This document shows positions 11,326 through 59,206 of a DNA stretch of 64,000 nucleotides, piece after piece. The notes beneath the pieces are model-generated. The model searched no databases and was not told where the DNA came from. It worked only from the letters and a program-made list of their open reading frames with translations. Source of the DNA: Patiria miniata (lineage: Eukaryota > Echinodermata > Asteroidea > Valvatida > Asterinidae). Position 1 is the first letter of the stretch. Each line of letters starts with the position of its first letter. The DNA is taken from contig NW_024037056.1 in the NCBI RefSeq assembly GCF_015706575.1, forward strand, positions 5,717,176 to 5,781,175, read 5' to 3'. Position numbers and translations under genes: made by a program.

Positions 11326-12045
11326 CCTATCTGCCGTAATAAATGTACTTTTCCAAAATTTCATTTTTCATTCTGCTAAATCGTAATTATAGTTAATTAA
11401 AAAATATAGTTAATTAAAAAAAAAATTAAACATATTTGCAGATTTCAACTTACAGTACTTTTCTTTTAAACATGCAAAAACTCTCAAATTGAATTACTTT
11501 CAGTTTACAATCAAGCAACTTCTTATATTAAATGTATCAAAATCATAATACACTGTGCGTACTTAAGATTGAAACAATATCATATTTAGAAACAATAACT
11601 GTACTATATTGCAACAAAAAGACGATTCTGAAATGTGCTTTGTTGGTAAATCCCTACATCAGAGAATAACATAATGAAGTTTGAAAAATATTAATGTTGC
11701 TTCAAAGTTACATGCCGAAGTAACATAAATGTTTAAAAAGCAAAAACTCTGATGTTCTTGGGTGCTGAGTTTACTCAAAGGAGATTTTCAAACTCTACTT
11801 CAATCGCTTTATTTCCAACCAAAAAATTGAGCACTTAATAACTTCAAATGTCTGATTCCAAAACTCAACAATCAATAAAAAGATTGAAATTGATTGAAAC
11901 ATGCAACAATAACGGCAATTTTAACCAACATTCTTAACTGATACAAACCAGTATTACTCCTATAGACAGGTTGCACTGCAGCCATGTTTGAGGTGTGTGC
12001 TTTTGTTCAACAGGGACACGCATGAGTGGACCTCTTGTGTGTTCA

Positions 12046-12600
12046 TTAACCCTCTGCTATTTGAACAGTCACAGACACTGAGACAGTCAAAAACATAAAT
12101 CCTCTTCCCCTGCCATGCCTTTTACACAGGCTAGTCACCAACAGTCGGATCATATTTCAAGCAAGCACTGTGACTAGTCAAATTCAGTCAACAGACAAAA
12201 ACAAAAAAAGTGTTAAGCACAGCTGGCTTATCAATCACCTAGGGTGCGTTTGAGCGTGTTACTCTTGCTACTCCCGTGTGCAGGAAAATGTTGCGTGCGC
12301 ATGAATTACTCTCAGTGCAGGAGTTTACTCCCGGTATGATGGAGAGCATACTCTTGCTAACCCGCGGGTCGTACTCCTGCCGTTCGGGCGCTCAGGAGTA
12401 TACTCGTGTTAACACGAGTAGCACGCTCGAACGCACCCCGACAGTCAAAGCATAGCCGTATCAAATTACATAAACAGTCACAGCCAGTCAATCCTGCTTT
12501 CTGTAGGCTGGGAGCTCTTAACCATAGAAAACAGTCACTTGATTGATTTTGACTGAAATGACAACTTGGCACAGAATGTATGTTTGCATAGGAGGGTTAA
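12046..12600. mobile_element. CCCTCCT-type TTAA MITE carrying a nested insertion
   Basis: Both outer edges are TTAA (12046-12049 and 12597-12600). The left end reads TTAACCCTCTGC and the right CATAGGAGGGTTAA. The interior is a reverse-orientation match to 40938-41292 (for example CAGTCACAGCCAGTCAATCC against GGATTGACTGGCTGTGACTG). It contains a separate element at 12242-12438 that is absent from the other copy. Confidence 0.7.
12242..12438. mobile_element. Nested MITE with GGGTGCGTTTGAGCGTG termini
   Basis: GGGTGCGTTTGAGCGTG at the left is matched by CACGCTCGAACGCACCC at the right. ACTCTTGCTA blocks lie inside. The related element at 40938-41292 runs straight through this position (ATCACCTACGGTCAAAGC in the same orientation), so it serves as an empty site and confirms insertion. 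Confidence 0.7.
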
Positions 12601-13076
12601 TGAATTAATATAACAGAACACAGCTTCAAGATGGCCACTGAATGCAACCAATCTATAGTATCACTATATTACACAGGGGTGCTTTGGTAATTATTCTATA
12701 CGTACAAGTCGGCCTACATTTGTAAATATTATTGGGAGAAGTATACATGAATAGGATAACATGTTATCACCAACATTTTCACAAATCACTGGGTATAACT
12801 TCAGAAAACCATGCTCATGGCTTGGTTTTTTTATTTGAATTTTCAAATAATTCCCAAACAAAGGACTAGATTACATTTTACAGGAATTTTGCGTCTGGGA
12901 AATGTCAATTTGAATACTGGGTTTCCCCTTCACCGATAATGATATTCTTTACTGCGCCTGGAAAATTACACCAGTGAAAACGCAAAAATTTAGTTTTAAA
13001 AGGGAAACAACATTGAGTTGTAAAACTGACATCCCTCTGATACTAAAGCAAGGAAAATTATTGAGTAATAATTAAC

Positions 13077-13525
13077 TTAAAGGGCTCATTTAATATAATT
13101 TTTTTTAATCCAGTCCTTGTAAATGCACCTTTGTGTCCCATTTAACTTTATTTTCAATTTTCATTTTGCCCTTTTTAAGGGCATTTTGGTGCCTATTTAG
13201 TTTTATGTTAATGAAAGTATGTATATTCATGAGCAAAAGTGTGATGTCATTTCAGGCAGAAACCTCAACGTTACAGCTATTTCAGCAACAAAAATTGCCA
13301 GAATTTGGACATTTTGCTGTTGTACTTCCTGAAATGGTATTCTTCCTGAAATGACATCACAGCAACAGCGCCCTCCGCAAAAGCAAGGACAATTTTAAAT
13401 GTTTAAAGAAGTGCACTTTTCAATAACATTAGCCAAAAAGGGATGTCAAATAGTTTTCATACATTTAAGAGGAGGAAATTGCACAAATATGTTCCCAAGT
13501 AAAATTCATGTGATTGGCCCTTTAA
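13077..13525. mobile_element. AGGGCTC-type TTAA MITE
   Basis: TTAAAGGGCTCATTTAATAT opens the element and CATGTGATTGGCCCTTTAA closes it, with TTAA at both edges. A second copy lies at 58401-59206; shared text includes TGCACCTTTGTGTCCCATTT and TATTCATGAGCAAAA. Confidence 0.65.
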
Positions 13526-14514
13526 GTATTAATGAATAGAACACCTGCAAAAAAGAAGCTGGTACATAAATCATTACTTCAACTGGAAAAGTAAAACAAT
13601 CTTTTCCCCAACCAATAAAGCATCTTTCATAAAATAATAACGTGGCATTACATTTTCTACCCTGCCTTAAATAGTAGAATTTAATTCAGTCGGAATTTTA
13701 GTTTCAGAGACTCCACAAATCTCTCTCGAAATTTCACACAAAAATATGGACATGCACCGACGATCCTCATTATTCACAGTACTAAGTATTTTACATACAG
13801 GGATCCATTCACTGGTAACCTTGCTACTGTGGGTTGTTAAGGGCATGGGGTTAATAAAATGCTTACCAGGCAAACTACTTAGCATATGCAAAATATGCAA
13901 ATTACATTATTTGCATATTGCATAGCAAATCATCTGATTTATGCACACTTTTTTTTGCACATGTACTTAACAAACAGTGGTACATGCACACCTGCCTAGA
14001 TGCAAACTGGATGAGGTATTATTGAAATTTTCATTATGTGCTTGTACCGCAGTCAACATGGGTCAAAACCTTTATGTCGTGCCATTCTTTCCTTTATCCA
14101 AATATCATTTATATTTTGCAAAGAACCTTCCGAAATGGAACATTCTTTTTACTGTATCAAAAAAACTCCCTATGAGCACGTTTTAAGTTTGTAGTCCATT
14201 CCATTCGCAAAGTAGGAATGACAAAGCACTCCCACAGATCCAAAAGTTACATTCCAACAACACTTGGTGTCCTTGCACCCCTCTTCCAGGAAATGGTCCC
14301 GCCAACAGTCCATTAGTTTAACTCATAAGCGGTCCATTCCATTCCAAAGAAAGGGAGGCGATAATCAACGAGTATATATTTATATACATATATTACAAGG
14401 GAGCCAGCAGGTCCATTCTTATTGAGGCTCCCGGTAGATACATTTGGCAAGTTTTTGAATGGTTCGTGAGGATTGATCCGGATTCCAACAGTTCACTGTG
14501 AATTCCTCACAAAC
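13526..14514. other. Intergenic or distal 3' UTR of TLDc gene
   Basis: No exon is recognised. It lies downstream of the OXR1/NCOA7-like stop codon, and TATAAA-type variants on the minus strand around 14108-14115 could act as poly(A) signals. This is only a possibility. Confidence 0.3.
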
Positions 14515-15110
14515 ATCTGAGCGGATTCGAACCATGGCCGTTTAGGGCGTGATGAGAATAAAATCTAACTGAGGATCAAACATAGGTCGCCACTGAGGTC
14601 AAAGGTCATGCTTCCATCATTCCTCTGAAGGTCACTGCGCAAGTTGACGGAGCAATCCACAATCCTCGGGTGGACTCGAACCGCAGACCAGTCCAGAATA
14701 CGCATCGTACATCTGTTATAAATCTTGCTTGCGTGGCTTCTCTCAGAAGTTCAAGTCACATTTCTTCTATCTATCCTCGTTTTAAAAGGTTCCATCCTCT
14801 CTTTAATCATTCACATACAAAGCTGGATTCGAACCATCGACACTCCAGAATGCAACTCACAATGCATTCCATGTAGTGCAACATCTCAAAATTGCTGTCA
14901 AGTTCTTGCATTCCCCCTCATGCAATCCGCACAGAACTGTAACTGGACTCGAGCCACAAACACTTCAATGCATAACTTCATCTCCTTGATTTTCGTTTGT
15001 ATTTTGTTCATTTTTCACTTGACGATATCCTCACATTACATGGAATACGGAATTCAAATCACAGACACTTCAAAGAATTGTCACAGTTATCTGGATCCAA
15101 ACCCTAGACA
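14515..15110 (-). repeat. Tandem array of pol III B-box-like motifs
   Basis: On the minus strand the motifs GGTTCGAATCC (about 14521), GGTTCGAGTCC (14672) and GGTTCGAATCC (14824) fit the tRNA B-box consensus GGTTCGANTCC exactly. GGCTCGAGTCC (14945) and GGTTTGGATCC (about 15092) are decayed forms. Spacing is about 150 bases at first and shorter later. No full tRNA fold is evident. The array lies just downstream of the OXR1/NCOA7-like stop codon, so it may be part of that 3' UTR. It resembles the cleaner array at 44030-45440. Confidence 0.5.
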
Positions 15111-15156
15111 CTTGCAAGTTGGGTTGAGCGATTTCCATTATTTTTCTTTGTACAGT

Positions 15157-50185
<35,029 letters not shown>

Positions 50186-51075
50186 CTGCATGGGGAAAAA
50201 AAGAACAAAGAGACATGAAAAATCTATTTTTTTTGTTATGCCTTAGAGGGGCAATCAGCGGGGGGCAATATGGGCAATCAGCAGGGCTCCACAGAAGCCA
50301 TGTAGGAAGCTGGAAGGAAGAAAGAGCCTCTTTAAGAAAACGGCTTGCACAGTGGGAAAATGTGAAAACCAATAAGAAAGCTTAATAAGATCACGTACTT
50401 CAAATATTATTGGCAAGAACAAATTTGCTGCACGGCAGTTTGCTGACAGATTGACGGAAGAATGCGATAAGTTCTCCCTTGTCGCCAAACTGTTCTTATA
50501 ACCAGGTTAGGCTTACTGCAGACTGCAGTGTCAAATATACTGAACAAATTCTGGAGATGTATGTTACATATATTGACCCCTAGCAGACTTACATAAAGCA
50601 CTAGTCACGTGCACTTCAGCACAACTATAAGCTGGTAAACACATCAAGCTTAATTTGGGTTAGCGTTAATATACATGCAGTCTGCTCCCTGTGTTAGCTG
50701 TACATTGCCAGTTATCAAAATTGCTAAGCATGAACTTGAAATACCCCTCTGACTGTTAGACCTAACACACATTTTCCAATACAGTTGTTGTGTACATTTG
50801 GTATCCTTCCTTTGTATAGGAAATACTTGAAACTTGGTACCCCGGAACAAGTACATTACTTATACACATGTACAGTCTAAAATCAATTTGCAATACATGT
50901 TTGCAGCACTAAGATGACCTGACCTATATTATACAGATTGTACACGTTTCTGCAGCACAGGCTACATTTGAAGTATTCGTCCTCTCTAAGATAAACGATA
51001 TGGTTCGGTGATTTAATTACATACCATACTACTGTATTGTCCTCCTAGTCAAGCATTTTATGTCTCCAATGATAA
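50186..51075. other. Upstream of the first placed exon
   Basis: No exon or core promoter identified. Further 5' exons of the OXR1/NCOA7-like gene, if any, should lie upstream of 50185. Confidence 0.35.
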
Positions 51076-51422
51076 CTCTGTATCAGTGTTTCCCCTGGCT
51101 AATGAACTGAGCGAGGTGGTAACAATTCAAGTTGATGATTGAAATGAAATTTACGCAGTCTGCAAACTGAAAAGAATGCAGCGCTCACAAAAATGCGCGA
51201 TGATTCCAAAAACACATCGAAATTGTGAGTTCTTGATACATGGAGGTAAAGGAAAACGCTCAATATATTACACAAAATGAAAGTTTTTCAATTGATATTT
51301 CCTTTTCTGCCAATCTTCACAGCGAGGTGGTGATATTGGCAAAAATTGAGCGAGGTGGTCACTGAAAGTAGCGAGGTGGGCCACCTCACATTTGAATGGG
51401 CAGGGGAAACACTGCTCTGTAT
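51076..51422. mobile_element. hAT-type MITE with exact 8-bp target duplication
   Basis: The element (51084-51414, 331 bases) starts CAGTGTTTCCCCTG and ends CAGGGGAAACACTG. CTCTGTAT is duplicated at 51076-51083 and 51415-51422. The words GAGCGAGGTGGT occur near both ends. The end sequence is typical of hAT elements. Confidence 0.9.
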
Positions 51423-52051
51423 CAACAGTGGTGTGAGTGACCACTGATAAAAAATAGCTAAAAATAGCTGAAAAAGGTGTTCAAAAAATACTTTTGTACA
51501 CAGCAAGTGAGGGGAAAAAGCTTTATCCAAAACAAAAAAAGCTGAAATCTTCTATTAAGCTGAGATTTCACACCCCTGTATCAATTTGTAACACATCACT
51601 GCACACACACACAGTCATGTTTTACCCTACATGACTCTGGAGGACAAGGCATTGTCTTTCCCTTTGTCCCTATAAGATGTGATCTGCCCCACAAAAATTG
51701 GTATTCAGCCGTGTTGTACAATATCGTGTAATGGCCCGCTCAATGTCGAGAGGGTGAAAATGTGATGTTCATTTTTTTTGTCGCGAATGACATCTTTAAT
51801 ACCTTACATGTAAGTTTCATGGTTCATTCACAGACATGTTGATTTCGATTATTAAAGTGGGAAAAAATGTAAGTTGCCCAAATCTACAACAGAGCCAGCT
51901 ATTTCAAACCATGGTTTCTCTGTTGAGTACCGGTAGTCTGAACTACAAGGAAGTAATTAAATATGCAAATTATATGGAAAAGTGGGAGGGGCTATGGAGC
52001 TCTATTATACCAAATGAAAGCTTACGTTGTGGGCTTTTCAACCATGTATAT

Positions 52052-52567
52052 TTAAAGGGAAGATACAACATTTGCAAACATCAAAAAACAAAATGATCAA
52101 ATTATCACGAAATACCTTACTGAATTGAAAGGGAATGACAGTCTAAAGCATCCTGTAAAATCGTGGCTCCTGGTGTGCTGACATTTTCAAGAAAAACTGT
52201 ATTTTTCCAACGCTGGTCGGCCGACCAGTGTTGGAAAACACTGGCTTTTTCAAAAACTGTTTTCATATTTAGTTATTCCGCATTTTCTTTGCAATAGATT
52301 ACACACCTGTGAAGGGGTACAAACCTGCTAGAGTGATTCTTTGACCTTACAATTCCCCAAAGTCTTTACGTTTCTCTGTTTCATCAATAAGTGGGGTCGG
52401 GGAACCAGACTACAAGAAAATGATTGGTTTTCTTAGTTTTTCCAGCATAAACAAGCCCAAAATGTGAAACAAGTCAGTTGAACAATATTTGCTATGACAT
52501 ACTGATCCTCCAAATCCATTTATTTCTGAAAATTGTAGCAAAAGCAAATGTTGTACATTCCCTTTAA
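52052..52567. mobile_element. AGGG-type TTAA MITE
   Basis: TTAAAGGGAAGATACAACAT and TACATTCCCTTTAA are its ends. The hairpin core is CCAACGCTGG TCGGCCGA CCAGTGTTGG, with one unpaired change. It is close in sequence to the copy at 41435-41959. Confidence 0.85.
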
Positions 52568-52732
52568 CTCAATTTAACCTTTTTGTGACATAAATACTTT
52601 TTTGGTGGAGCAGGTCACATATACAATGTAACATTCTCCCATAGACTGGCACACCAACTCACAATTGAGGACCGTTTTCAACAAAAAAAAGAATTAACAT
52701 CTCAAGAACAACAAAGAATCTGTTGTTCTCCC

Positions 52733-52794
52733 TTATGTAGGTTGGGTGAAAGAGCTGTTGTGTACACAACAGCTCTTTCACCCAACCTACATAA
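52733..52794. repeat. Perfect 62-bp palindrome, no spacer
   Basis: The left arm begins TTATGTAGGTTGGGTGAAAG and continues to GCTGTTGTGT; the right arm is its exact reverse complement beginning ACACAACAGC. The arms meet without a loop. Confidence 0.9.
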
Positions 52795-55700
52795 ATACAC
52801 ACGCCACATATGAAATTCATCCTCTTTAAATGAACTAATATAGTAATAAATAACAGGATGCAATAATAAAATACATGAACAAACTCACTTGCATTATAGT
52901 CCCCTTATAGTAAAGCATTTTAGGCTGAAATGGTGACTCTGTGCACAGGTCACATTATGGTATTGTCTCTCTTCTGATATGAACACCAGAATGCACTCAT
53001 TAAACACACAGTGGTGGAGCATTTAATGCCTCAGTTGGTGTCACTCTTATCAATGTCCTTGGCATGGGGACATGACCCCAACAACAATGGTGGGCCATTA
53101 GCAACCTAAATTACTTTAACAGACCACTTGCAAAAGGCCTTTAGTGCCTAGACACCTGCCAATTAATCAATGCAACCACTGATTGCTTGAGTGGTTTGTA
53201 TCGGATTGTGATTTGGTTTTCATTTTCAAGTTTTTCAGGCAGTTGATATTTCAGGAGCAATAAGTGGTATATTATCCAGTAAAATCAATTGAAAAAGAAA
53301 TAGACATGCATGTGTGCATGTAACAATCCTTCATAGATACATGTACAGTGTACATTATACATACATGTACATGTATATAAATGTATATGCCATTTTAAAG
53401 AAAAAAAACCACCAAAAACCACACATGAACAATCACAGGGCATGTTAAATTAGAGTGTTAGTGCAGGCAGTGTTAGGCTGACTAAAAATGTTAGGATGCA
53501 AGACGAGTCATTTCCTACATGCACATGTATGATGACTTCCTTAACAAAAGAAAGGTCAGTCATAGTGCAATTTGCACATGCATCAATAGCTATGCAAATT
53601 AGGCAGTTAATGGGGATGCATGTAGTTTGTAATATAACAAGTATCGGTACCAGTGTACAAAAGCAATTTTATGCTTATAATTAAGTTTTATGTGGGTCAT
53701 CTATAAATGGAGACAATTTCAAGGATGCAACTGTTAGTATGGTATACGTTTAACTGCAACATAATGGAGATTAATTCTTTCACACACATCCGCAGAAACG
53801 TACATTTGTGAGAATCAGCATACAGGCACAAAAAGGATGTCTAACGGTACCTCTAAATATTAAAATTCAAAATTTTAAATACGGTCAAACCATGTTTTCA
53901 TCTATTATTTTTATATGGGCAATACTTTCACTTTCTCTAGTAAATCTAGTTAATTTTTAAAGACCATATTTCCTCTTAGGATGTTATCACTGTTAACATT
54001 CTTTAAATCAATAAACCAAAAAAAAAAGAAGTCTGGTTCGATTCTGCATACATTCTGCCACTCCATACCATATTACTACAATGTAGCAACTCGACAGCCA
54101 CATCGTTCATTTGCAAACAGTCCAAAGTCCATCTCGTCTGGAGGAAATCGTTACACAAGGAATAACGATTTTACAACGGTGAAACGTTTATGGAGAGGAT
54201 ATATATTAAGGTCTTAGCTTGACAACATATCGCCGGATGCCGGACCCACGAAGAACAAATTTGACAAGAAACTCATTACAGCAATGAACAGTTCCTCAGA
54301 CATGATCAGGTTTCTTGCCCACACAGTTTTGTTTGAAGTGATGTATGTGTTGACATTGCAGCACACGTACATACTTGTCCATTTACATAGTATTCTAAAC
54401 TTATGTTTAATTTTCGATTTTTATAAGGACAGAAAACCAAATTCATTCAATAGAATTTCCATCAGATCTTCCACTTTTGTATGCATGTACATCAAAATCT
54501 TTGGAAACAAATTGCTACATATGCATGATGGAAATTATAAAGAAAAAATTGTATTCTAAACATTTATTTTGACTTGTGAGCTACAGCGTTGGAAAATCCT
54601 TAGCATCGTCACCAAAAATAAAGAATAGTTTGAAATATTTCGAAATGAGTAAAACAGCTGTGAACTGCTTTCTGACTGGTTTGACCTGAAATATACAAAT
54701 CAAACAAACAAGACAGCCTGACGTTGCGATCTTAACAAGATCTTCCTCAGTAATGTAACACGTTTGAAATAATTCAAGCATATGACAAGTCTTTTGTACG
54801 AAATGTGTCAAACATCCAATTTCTGAGCAAGTAAACACACAACGATCGAGAAATTTGTGTGAAAGACTGTCAATGTAAACGTAGCACAACTTGTCAAATT
54901 TACTTCCTTCCCACATTGCCGAATCTAATATGATACACCCTTAATGTGGAAAATAATCCTGTGCAAATTTACATACAAGTATTTGGCCCGATCTACAGCT
55001 GTACACCCCGGCCCAACATAATGTAAATTGCAAACGAGCATATGCACACTTTCCGCTCCAGGTAAACAAAGCTGCAAGGTCTAGCTTGCACTTACTGAGA
55101 GCTGGGCTCTTTAAGACTTACGGTAGTCTCGGAAAGACGTCATTCGGGAATCGAGAACGCGAATGACGTTTGACAGGAGAAAATGCCGTGATCGCTGCCG
55201 AGGGAGTTTAAATAAAAATCGGCAGGGCTTTTGGGTCACTGCTGATATAAGGGAATTTTGTTTTTTATTACATCAATATGCAAACAAGTTTAATTTCCCT
55301 GGAGTATCGGAAAGCTGTGTCCACTGATGTAGTTGGAAGATGCGGCTTGCAAACTGTGAAAATGTCAGCCTGAAAGGATCGGTGTTACCGTAGATCTAGG
55401 CCAGTGAAAGTGTGCCACACTGATAATAACGACGCATATCTAGGATTTTCTGTAATGTGTACGTGGGTACATACATATGTTGGTGATAAAAAAGACATAC
55501 ATGTTCATGACCACATTTACGTTCGAGATTAAATCTAACTTTACTTTATGTGTAATGACAGTTACATAATGCAGTACAGATGTACAGTATAGCAAATGTT
55601 ATTCAAAAATACCAAAAATTGGTTTACTTTAAATGACGTTTTTATCGAGACTGAATTCTGCATGAGTCTTGAGTATTTAGAATCGTGACAAACAATAGGC

Positions 55701-57225
55701 TACTACAAACTGTTTCTCAAACTGAGTAGCCCGAAAACTATACATTGTCAAGCAAGTACCGGTAGGGCCTATGAATTCAGTCATAGAATCTTTCTCAAAC
55801 AAATTTTGTTTGGATTGAAACTTGGGTCTGTCTTAATTTTTACAAAGGTGTAAAACACTGCCATAAAAATTCAAATGTCAGTGCATGTATACATGTACAG
55901 GATACTAATTTTGCAGAGTTTTACAAACTCCTACGCTGTAATTGTCATATTTCCAGAAGACACTTTATGTGCATGAGCCTGCATGCACAGAGAGTATACG
56001 TTTACAATTCCCCAGAGGATGCTTTGTCCTATCGACGACAAAATTATTCATATTTCCTCAAATGAAAGGAAAGTCACCGCGCCTTTGGCAGGAGCAGGGC
56101 AGGAGACTGCAAGGGAGCATGAGATAATCCATATCGCCATGGCAACTGTCGTTAAGGTCTCCACAATGCCATCTTTTGGGTTAGTGTTATTGTTTTGCAC
56201 GTCGATGGGGCCAGCACCTGCAGGTCACACAGATGGGAGATATTGGGCAGATTCTCCGAGTGGTACTTTTGTGAAAATACCTGGTGTGGCAATATGTGTA
56301 GATTTTATCTTGACTCACTTAAAAATTTTGATACATGTTAAATCCTGCCTGATTCCTCCAAAATCATCCACTGTGTAGGAACCCGGGGTTTTTTTGCAGC
56401 TTTTTCGAGAACCGCTCGCCAAAACAACTTCAAACTTGGCACTGCACATTCTGTTGCCCCCGAGCAATACACCCGCTGATTTTCAACTTCATACGGTGCC
56501 CGGTTTTGGAGATAATCGACGTACAGACAGACAGACAGAGATTCCTGGAATTATAGTATAGATAACACCTGCAGAATCCTGGCTCTTCCATATGATTAAT
56601 GTCACCTTACAATCTGAATCTTTGTAAATTGTGCGACCAATTATCCGAATCAGGTAATACCCTTCACAAATCCTGACACTGACAACCAGCAATTTGACTA
56701 ATGAGCGTCAGGATAATGGCATCTCTGATCGGAGCTAATGCACGACGCCGTAAAAAGACCATTAATACTAATAGCTATCGTTTCATACCCTCACAGATGA
56801 ACGTGAGCGGGCAAGGCTAATGCTTGTTTATGACGCTCATGTCATCGGGCTAAAACACTGTACATGCGCATACATGACTACATTTGTTAATGCGAAGGCG
56901 GTGGGTTCACCGTGGGGATCATCTGAGCTGCCGAAGGCCGACAAGCCACCATGCTGAAATAATTGCCGTCATTTTCTACATGTACTATGTACATATATGC
57001 ACTGTTAACATGACTAGGGAGTGCGGGACATGCTCTCGCAATCAAAATGATGCTTAACGTTGCATTTATCAAAGTCTTTGGTTGCACTTTTGAGTTATAC
57101 ACTTTTGTTACACAGGGGCACGCATGAGTAAACATCTAGTCATGCTAGTGAATTCATTGAATTAAAATAACAAAACACCTCCGGTTTAAACCTAGTACAT
57201 CATTTACAGTGGTACCGGTACGTCA
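52795..57225. other. Gene-poor stretch
   Basis: No supported exon or repeat end. Runs of TACATGTACATGTA occur near 53338-53370. A plus-strand open frame at 56141-56300 begins with a hydrophobic leader but has no support beyond that. Confidence 0.4.
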
Positions 57226-57588
57226 TTAAAACTCCCTAGGCATTTTTGCTAGGATGTAACCTCAATCCTCCAAAATTCTCCAACTGCCTCCATGTAAAAA
57301 ATAGCATACAGCCTCAATCCTCCAAAATCATCTGTTATTTCTGAATGTGGTCCTTGGAGGGGTGGCCACTGCCTCAATCCTGCAAAATCCTCCGGCAATC
57401 ACTGTCAATATGTTGAGGCAGAGCCAGTGACATCCTGGAGCAGTGCGGAGGATTTCAAGTATAATCTAGGCCTAAATTTATGCACGGCTGAGCATAAACA
57501 CTACAAGGTCAAGCCCATGCAGCTCAATCCTGCAAAATCCTTAATTTTGCTAAGAGGATTTTGGAGGATTTGGGAAGGTTAGGGTTAA
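57226..57588. mobile_element. CCCTAAC-type TTAA MITE, intact copy
   Basis: TTAAAACTCCCTAGGCATTT at the left and GGGAAGGTTAGGGTTAA at the right, with one internal unit. This is the clearest single-unit copy of the family, 363 bases including TTAA. Confidence 0.7.
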
Positions 57589-58400
57589 CGTTTTCACTAA
57601 GTGCAAAGTGTTCCTAGAACTAACGGCACTCAACCACAACAAAAACTAGCCATGCGCAACAACCACTAGCTCTATAGAACAACATACCACAGATAAACCA
57701 ATTCATTTGAAATCTGTATTTTTTTCCCCTAATGAATAACTAATAAGAACATCTTACGAACGCCAGTCAGCCGTGCCGCAAATTAATCGCGCATTTCCCC
57801 CTCAAGGTTGGGGAATCTCTGCACGTCTCGTGCCGTCCAAATGACACCTTATTAAATATTTACGCTGGGATTTTTTCTGACCTGCATGCATGCCTGAACA
57901 TAGAAGCTCCGTCGGATTGCTAATGCTATGCATGATGTAACGCTTCAGCACGAGTCCCTTGAATAAACTGGAATGTCAATTTATGTCTGATTTCTGACCC
58001 ACACATAGTGTATACATGTAGCTGAGCTAACTTTGAATAGTTAATGCAGCTTTGGTATGCACTGTCCAGAAACTGAAATTACAATAGAGCATTGGACTTT
58101 CTCTAATTGCTTACAATAGACCTTATGCGTAAGAGCGGAGTTAGAGGGCAATGGTTTTGTATCACTTGAACATGCATGAGCAAGCCTTTTTGTGCCTCCT
58201 TTGATAAATTTAAAGAATGCCCACTAAGCCCCCCCAACATAATTAGATATTAGAATGCAATCTAGACCATTCTTTGACAACCGCTGGTTGGCAAAACTAT
58301 GGAACGCCAACAACACAAAAATAAAGAATAATTATTTTTTTTCAAAAATATCATTGTATTGTTGAAAATACAAAATAATCAACAAATGCTACAAAAGACT
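57589..58400. other. No gene seen
   Basis: No exon, RNA gene or repeat end recognised. Confidence 0.4.
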
Positions 58401-59206
58401 TTAAGAGCCCATGTAATGTAATTCTTTTAAGGCCAAAAAACAAAATAGTTCTGCTTCCGATTACATGGCATTCGAAAATAGGGTAGGTACCGTAGGTAGG
58501 GAATTTTTTTTTGTTGCCAATTTTTTTTGTGTACGATCATATGGAGGTGTCTGCGTGTAGTCAAGGTTAAAAGGTATAAAGCGATGGTTTATGGGTGTTT
58601 TTTCCTCATTTTCCAATAAAAAAATTAGGGTAGGGGCTGTCAGAATAGGGTAGGTAGTGAAACCGGAAGCAGAACTATTATTTTTTTTGGCCTAGTGATA
58701 TCCTTGAAAATGCACCTTTGTGTCCCATTTAACCTTATTTTCAATTGTCGTTTTGCCATTTTTAAGAGGGGTATTTTGGTGCCCTTTTTTTGCTTTTATG
58801 CTAATGCAAATTTCCATATTCATGAGCAAAACTACGATATCATTCCAGGCAGAAACTTCAATCTTATAAATGTTTCTGCACAAAAAGTTGCCAGAATTTT
58901 TGATATTTTGCTGTCATAAATCTTCTCTTTGGTGATTTGTTGTTGCGTCAGTACATGGCAGTAAGCCAACAAGCAACCCTTTCTCACAAATGTTTTCAAT
59001 GAGCAAATGTTCGGTTCACATTTTGAACAGAAACCCCTAAATTGAACAGTGTCTTCCTGAGATTACATCACAGCAACAGCACCGTCAGACTGGGAAAACA
59101 TGGAATTTAAAAAAAAAGGTTTACAGTAAAAACAACAACAAAAAGGGATGTCAAATAGTTTTCATAGTAGAAATTTGTACAAAATGTGTTCGCTTGGAAT
59201 CTTTAA
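58401..59206. mobile_element. AGGGCTC-type TTAA MITE, split by a PIF-like element
   Basis: It matches 13077-13525 at TGCACCTTTGTGTCCCATTT and TATTCATGAGCAAAA, starting TTAAGAGCCCATGTAATGTA and ending near TCTTTAA (59203-59206). The PIF-like MITE at 58430-58693 lies inside its first 30 bases. Confidence 0.6.
58430..58693. mobile_element. PIF/Harbinger-like MITE, copy c
   Basis: AGGCCAAAAAACAAAATAG and the complement ending TTTTTTTTGGCCT form its ends, with TTCTGCTTCCGATT and ACCGGAAGCAGAAC inside. It is the reverse orientation of the copy at 719-987. TTA precedes the left end. Confidence 0.65.

Noticed and set aside
56141-56300. Plus-strand open frame starting MATVVKVSTMPSFGLVLLF, like a signal peptide
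   Set aside because: There is no second exon, no domain, and the frame runs on into low-complexity sequence. A hydrophobic leader alone is too weak.
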